Positions 12,250 through 14,886 of a DNA stretch of 14,886 bases are shown one piece after another. Numbering within the stretch: position 1 is the stretch's first letter; each line of letters starts with the position of its first letter. The position numbers and the translations under genes are program-made. The notes under the pieces were generated by a model. The model ran no database searches and was not told the origin of the DNA. It was given only the letters and a program-made list of their open reading frames with translations. Origin of the DNA: DSOS01 sp035286585 (GTDB taxonomy: Bacteria > Chloroflexota > Anaerolineae > Anaerolineales > UBA4823); contig DATEDC010000176.1 in the NCBI GenBank assembly GCA_035286585.1, positions 1-14,886 on the forward strand, read 5' to 3'.

Positions 12250-12957
12250 ATGGCCAGCGATACCGAACGGCGCATCATTCTGGAGATGATCGCAAGCGGC
12301 AAAATATCGGCTGAGGAAGGCCTGCGCCTGATCCAGGCGCTGGACGAGAGCGAAGAGGAGGACCTCTCCGCGGAAGCCTTCGAAGCGCCGGCAGCAGTTC
12401 AGGTTCACGCCGCGTATGTCCCGCATTCCCCCGCGCCTGCCCCCCAAGATGAGCCAGCCCAGGAAGAAGCCTCCATCGAGGACGAACCCGGGGCAAAGCG
12501 AGTTAGCCTGCCCGGCGATGTGGACCGCTGGCGGCGCTGGTGGATGATGCCCCTGTGGGCCGGCGTGGCGCTCACCGTGCTGGCTGGGGTGCTCATGTTC
12601 TGGGCCCAGCAGGCGTCTGGCTTCGGCTTCTGGTTCTTCTGCGCCTGGGTCCCATTCGTGTTCGGAGTGCTGCTGATACTGCTGGCCTGGGGTAGCCGCA
12701 CCGCGCGCTGGCTGCACTTGCGCGTGCAGCAGAAAGAGGGCGAATGGCCGCGCAATATCGCCATCAGCTTCCCCCTGCCCATCCAACTGACGGCCTGGTT
12801 TTTCCGCCTGTTTGGGGATAAAATCCCCGGGCTTCAAGGCACTTCCATCGATGAGATGATCCTGGCCCTGGATAGGACCGCCACGCCGGACAACCCGCTC
12901 TACGTGAAAGTGGACGAGGGCGAAGATGGCGAGCGGGTTGAAGTTTTTATCGGCTGA
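12250..12957 (+). CDS. Two-TM membrane protein with N-terminal SHOCT-like module
   Basis: The 235-residue protein starts with the SHOCT-like hairpin (1-33, SDTERRIILEMIASGKIS), then an acidic, Pro-rich linker (34-90), and two membrane helices: about 98-119 (MMPLWAGVALTVLAGVLMFW) and 124-147 (GFWFFCAWVPFVFGVLLILL). Residues 154-235 repeat the C-terminal domain of the next, soluble protein: LHLRV (155-159), FPLPIQL (174-180), IPG (192-194), IDEMILAL (200-207) and a final GEDGERVEVFIG (224-235). Both ends would face the cytoplasm in the simplest topology. The ATG at 12250 has GAGGAGG 6 bases upstream, formed with the preceding stop; the longer open frame from 12196 is rejected for that reason. 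It probably brings the complex to the membrane. The function is unknown. Confidence 0.87.
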   Translation: MASDTERRIILEMIASGKISAEEGLRLIQALDESEEEDLSAEAFEAPAAVQVHAAYVPHSPAPAPQDEPAQEEASIEDEPGAKRVSLPGDVDRWRRWWMMPLWAGVALTVLAGVLMFWAQQASGFGFWFFCAWVPFVFGVLLILLAWGSRTARWLHLRVQQKEGEWPRNIAISFPLPIQLTAWFFRLFGDKIPGLQGTSIDEMILALDRTATPDNPLYVKVDEGEDGERVEVFIG

Positions 12958-12973
12958 TCGAGGAGTTGACCCC

Positions 12974-13348
12974 ATGACAACCAGTGAAGAACGTTTGAAA
13001 ATTCTCAAGATGATCGATGAGGGCAAAATTACAGCCGAGGAGGGCGCCAGGCTGCTGAGCGCCTTGTCCGAGGTGCGCAAACCTCAGCGCAGAGCCGCGC
13101 TGCGCGCCTCGGTCGGCGGGCCGCGTTTCCTGCGCGTCCGGGTGACGGATATGAAGACCGGCAAAGCCAAAGCGACTGTCAACCTGCCTCTCGGACTGGT
13201 GGACGCCGGTTTGAACATCGCCTCTCAGTACGCCCCCGGCATCGCATTCGATGAATTGATCGAGGCCATCAATGAGGGCGCCGAAGGCAAAATAATCGAT
13301 GTGACTGACGAAGAAGACGGCGAACACATCGAAATCTATATCGAGTAG
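12974..13348 (+). CDS. SHOCT-like domain protein, small soluble form
   Basis: The 124-residue protein has the SHOCT-like hairpin at 1-34 (SEERLKILKMIDEGKIT, then AEEGARLLSAL), a short basic linker, and a C-terminal domain (50-124): FLRVRVTDMKTGKAKATVNL (52-71), then PLGLV, YAPGI, DELIEAI (93-99) and EDGEHIEIYIE (114-124). This architecture is a recurrent small protein of unknown function beside DUF4097 genes in Firmicutes and other monoderms. It matches the preceding membrane protein end to end except that the two TM helices and acidic linker are missing. GAGGAG lies 9 bases before the ATG at 12974 and supports that start over the longer frame from 12926. Confidence 0.88.
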   Translation: MTTSEERLKILKMIDEGKITAEEGARLLSALSEVRKPQRRAALRASVGGPRFLRVRVTDMKTGKAKATVNLPLGLVDAGLNIASQYAPGIAFDELIEAINEGAEGKIIDVTDEEDGEHIEIYIE

Positions 13349-13359
13349 GGATAAAGACC

Positions 13360-14286
13360 ATGAGCACCGAGACCATCGAACACACTTTTTCGGTCAACGC
13401 CCCGGCTCGCCTCTCCCTGGCAAACATGCGCGGCTCGGTGGAGATTACGGCTGGCGAGGCGGATGTGATGTACATCCAGGCGAAAAAACACCTGGAGAGC
13501 GGCGAGGCGGAGCACACCCGAGTGCTCATCCGCCAGGCCGAAGATGGCCGCGTCTCGGCGGAAACCCGATTTGAGGGCGTAAACTGGTTTACCCTGCCAA
13601 CGACCAAGCCCTGTAAAGTAGATTACCTGGTTCACATCCCGCGGGAGTGCGACCTGCAGATCAAATGCGTGAGCAGCTCCCTCTCCGTCCAGGGAGTTTC
13701 GGGAACGATGAACATTTCCACGGTCAGCGGCGCCTTGAAGTTGGTGGATGTGACCGGATCGCTGCAGGTGAAATCGGTCAGCGGGGATATCTCCGCCGAA
13801 AAGGTCAGCGCTCAGCTTGCGCTGGAAACCGTTTCGGGCGACCTGCTGCTGACCGATTCAAAGCTCACCAGGCTCGAAGCCTCCACCGTCAGCGGGGACC
13901 TGTTCATCCAGTCGCTGTCGAGCAGCAGCCCGGTTCATCTCAAGTCCGTGTCGGGCGAGGTTGCCCTGCATGTGCCCGAGCAAACCGGCCTTACCATCCG
14001 CAGCCAGAGCATCAGCGGGGATGTCGTTACCACGCTGCCAGTGACCCAACGCCAGAAAAGCTTCGGCGAGACCCGGGTAATAATAGGCGGGGGCGAGACT
14101 CCGATTCTGCACCGCAGCATCTCCGGCGATTTGATCATTAAAGGCGGCGGGAGCGTTGGTTCGCCAGCCTCCGCAGCAGAGCAGGAGAGTCCGGGTCACA
14201 TGGATATTCTCGAACGGATCGAGCGCGGCGAGATGAGCGTCGAAGAGGCTCTGCACTCCTTGCAGCCCGAGTCCCCACTGTCTTGA
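13360..14286 (+). CDS. DUF4097 beta-repeat protein with C-terminal SHOCT-like module (second copy)
   Basis: The 308-residue protein has no signal peptide. Residues 5-100 hold an N-terminal beta domain with the DUF4097 opening (HTFSVNAPARLSLANMRGSV, 8-27). Residues 101-262 are regular beta-helix rungs marked by V/I-S-G turns at 113, 122, 140, 158, 177, 197, 218 and 254, so about eight coils. Ser/Thr line one face. After a Gly/Ser/Ala linker (263-279) the last part, HMDILERIERGEMSVEEALHSL (280-301), is a shortened SHOCT-like hairpin. It differs from the first DUF4097 gene in lacking a coiled coil. A weak AGGGAT site lies about 9 bases before the ATG, 11 bases after the previous stop. It is the last gene of the operon; the function is unknown. 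Confidence 0.88.
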   Translation: MSTETIEHTFSVNAPARLSLANMRGSVEITAGEADVMYIQAKKHLESGEAEHTRVLIRQAEDGRVSAETRFEGVNWFTLPTTKPCKVDYLVHIPRECDLQIKCVSSSLSVQGVSGTMNISTVSGALKLVDVTGSLQVKSVSGDISAEKVSAQLALETVSGDLLLTDSKLTRLEASTVSGDLFIQSLSSSSPVHLKSVSGEVALHVPEQTGLTIRSQSISGDVVTTLPVTQRQKSFGETRVIIGGGETPILHRSISGDLIIKGGGSVGSPASAAEQESPGHMDILERIERGEMSVEEALHSLQPESPLS

Positions 14287-14311
14287 GGTGTTGGCGCCTG
14301 CCGCCAGCACC
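14287..14311 (+). terminator. Hairpin directly after the DUF4097 operon
   Basis: GGTGTTGGCG (14287-14296) pairs with CGCCAGCACC (14302-14311) over 10 base pairs with one G-U and a 5-base loop, starting right after the TGA of the last gene. There is no U-run, so it may be a weak or factor-assisted terminator or a 3'-end stabilising stem. Confidence 0.5.
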
Positions 14312-14361
14312 CATTCACTCGAAAGAAGATCGACGGCAGCATGGATCCTGTTGTCGCCTGA

Positions 14362-14370
14362 TGGTAAAAT
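14362..14370 (+). promoter_or_regulatory. Possible extended -10 promoter for the MFS gene
   Basis: TGGTAAAAT fits an extended -10 (TGn plus TAAAAT, 5 of 6) 65 bases upstream of the MFS start; no convincing -35 is present. Weak call in the 149-base gap 14287-14435, which otherwise holds only the hairpin. Confidence 0.25.
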
Positions 14371-14435
14371 GGTCGGGTTCTGTTGGATACCGGCCATTAC
14401 TCTTGATCATACTGCCATAGACGGATAAATAATCG

Positions 14436-14886
14436 ATGGACAGACCCTCGGCCTCCATGCGCCCCAGCGGCATGTTGGGCTTCAGCATCGTCTGGTTTGG
14501 CCAGCTCGTCTCATTGCTGGGCACCAACATGACCGGCTTTGCGCTGACCATCTGGGCCTACGAATTGACCGGCTCGGCCACGGCCCTGGCGCTGGTCGGC
14601 TTTTTCTTCGTCACCCCGATGCTCGTGTTCAGCCCTTTTGCGGGCGCGATCGTCGATCGCTACGACCGCAAGCTGATGATGATGGTCAGCGATCTATCCG
14701 CAGGGGTGGCTACGATTGTCATCCTGATCCTGTACGCCTCCGACCAATTGCAAATCTGGCACCTGTATGTCGCCGGCGCCTTTCAGGGCTTCTTCCAAAC
14801 CTTCCAATGGCCGGCGTATTCGGCTGCCATCAGCACCATGCTGCCCAAGGAGCAATACGGCCGGGCAAACGGGATGATGTCGCTGG
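14436..14886 (+). CDS. MFS transporter, MefA/EntS-like exporter (partial, C-terminus outside window)
   Basis: The first 150 residues are visible and the frame is open to the right edge. Hydrophobic helices lie at about 13-33, 46-71, 84-101 and 107-128. The MFS motif A is present between helices 2 and 3: GAIVDRYDRK (70-79), with Asp74, Arg75, Arg78 and Lys79. FGQLVSLLGTNMTGFAL (21-37) and SPFAGAIVDR are typical of the MFS_3/enterobactin-exporter and macrolide-efflux (Mef) group, which pump small molecules out using the proton gradient. The substrate cannot be told. The ATG at 14436 is preferred as the first in-frame Met ahead of helix 1; in-frame ATGs at 14457 and 14472 are alternatives, since no clear ribosome site is seen. 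It is separated from the DUF4097 operon by a hairpin and is probably transcribed separately. Confidence 0.88.
   Translation, partial: MDRPSASMRPSGMLGFSIVWFGQLVSLLGTNMTGFALTIWAYELTGSATALALVGFFFVTPMLVFSPFAGAIVDRYDRKLMMMVSDLSAGVATIVILILYASDQLQIWHLYVAGAFQGFFQTFQWPAYSAAISTMLPKEQYGRANGMMSL

Noticed and set aside
1..14886. CRISPR arrays, tRNA/rRNA genes, insertion sequences, att sites
   Set aside because: No regularly spaced repeats, no tRNA-like cloverleaf, no transposase or integrase-like protein and no terminal inverted repeats were seen by eye.

Overview
This is a GC-rich window, apart from one AT-rich patch near 10300-10390. It reads as chromosomal DNA of a Chloroflexota bacterium, most likely of the Anaerolineae type. 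The reasons are many lipoproteins with Thr/Pro-rich linkers behind the lipobox, LysM plus M23 lipoproteins in tandem, a CapA-like lipoprotein, a SSYGYD-type dCTP deaminase, and a DUF2089/DUF4097/SHOCT-like cluster. The taxonomy is inferred from protein style only; there is no rRNA or marker tree here.

Minus strand, 1-5477 (read right to left): a bifunctional glutamate formimidoyltransferase/formimidoyl-THF cyclodeaminase (ftcD), an M23 lipoprotein whose GTG start overlaps the ftcD stop, and a CapA-like metallophosphatase lipoprotein with an extra N-terminal domain. After a 150-bp gap that holds a duplicated copy of the capA tail come dcd and a class I/II aminotransferase that runs off the left edge. 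ftcD is divergent from the plus-strand genes across a 111-bp promoter region.

Plus strand, 5589-10251: three tandem paralogous lipoproteins of about 500-560 residues. Each has a lipobox, a low-complexity linker, one LysM-like segment (clear in the first, degenerate in the others), a conserved middle domain that resembles a lytic-transglycosylase fold lacking its catalytic Glu, and a C-terminal M23 domain. In that domain the first two zinc ligands are spaced H-x12-D, as in LasA/beta-lytic proteases (M23A), and not the HxxxD of LytM-type enzymes. They are probably surface-anchored cell-wall hydrolases or binders.

Plus strand, 10252-14286: an AT-rich promoter island and a structured leader precede a compact five-gene operon. 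It encodes a DUF2089 zinc-ribbon/HTH protein, a DUF4097 beta-repeat protein with a long coiled coil, a two-TM membrane protein, a small soluble relative of that membrane protein, and a second DUF4097 protein. All five carry the same roughly 30-residue SHOCT-like helical hairpin, N-terminal in two and C-terminal in three. This is the most system-like feature of the window: a regulator, a membrane member and soluble members that appear to share one interaction module. By analogy with Firmicute YvlB/LiaG-type loci it may sense or respond to envelope state, but no function is proven. A hairpin follows the operon, and an MFS exporter of the MefA/EntS type starts at 14436 and runs off the right edge.

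No tRNA, rRNA, CRISPR array, transposase or phage gene was seen.
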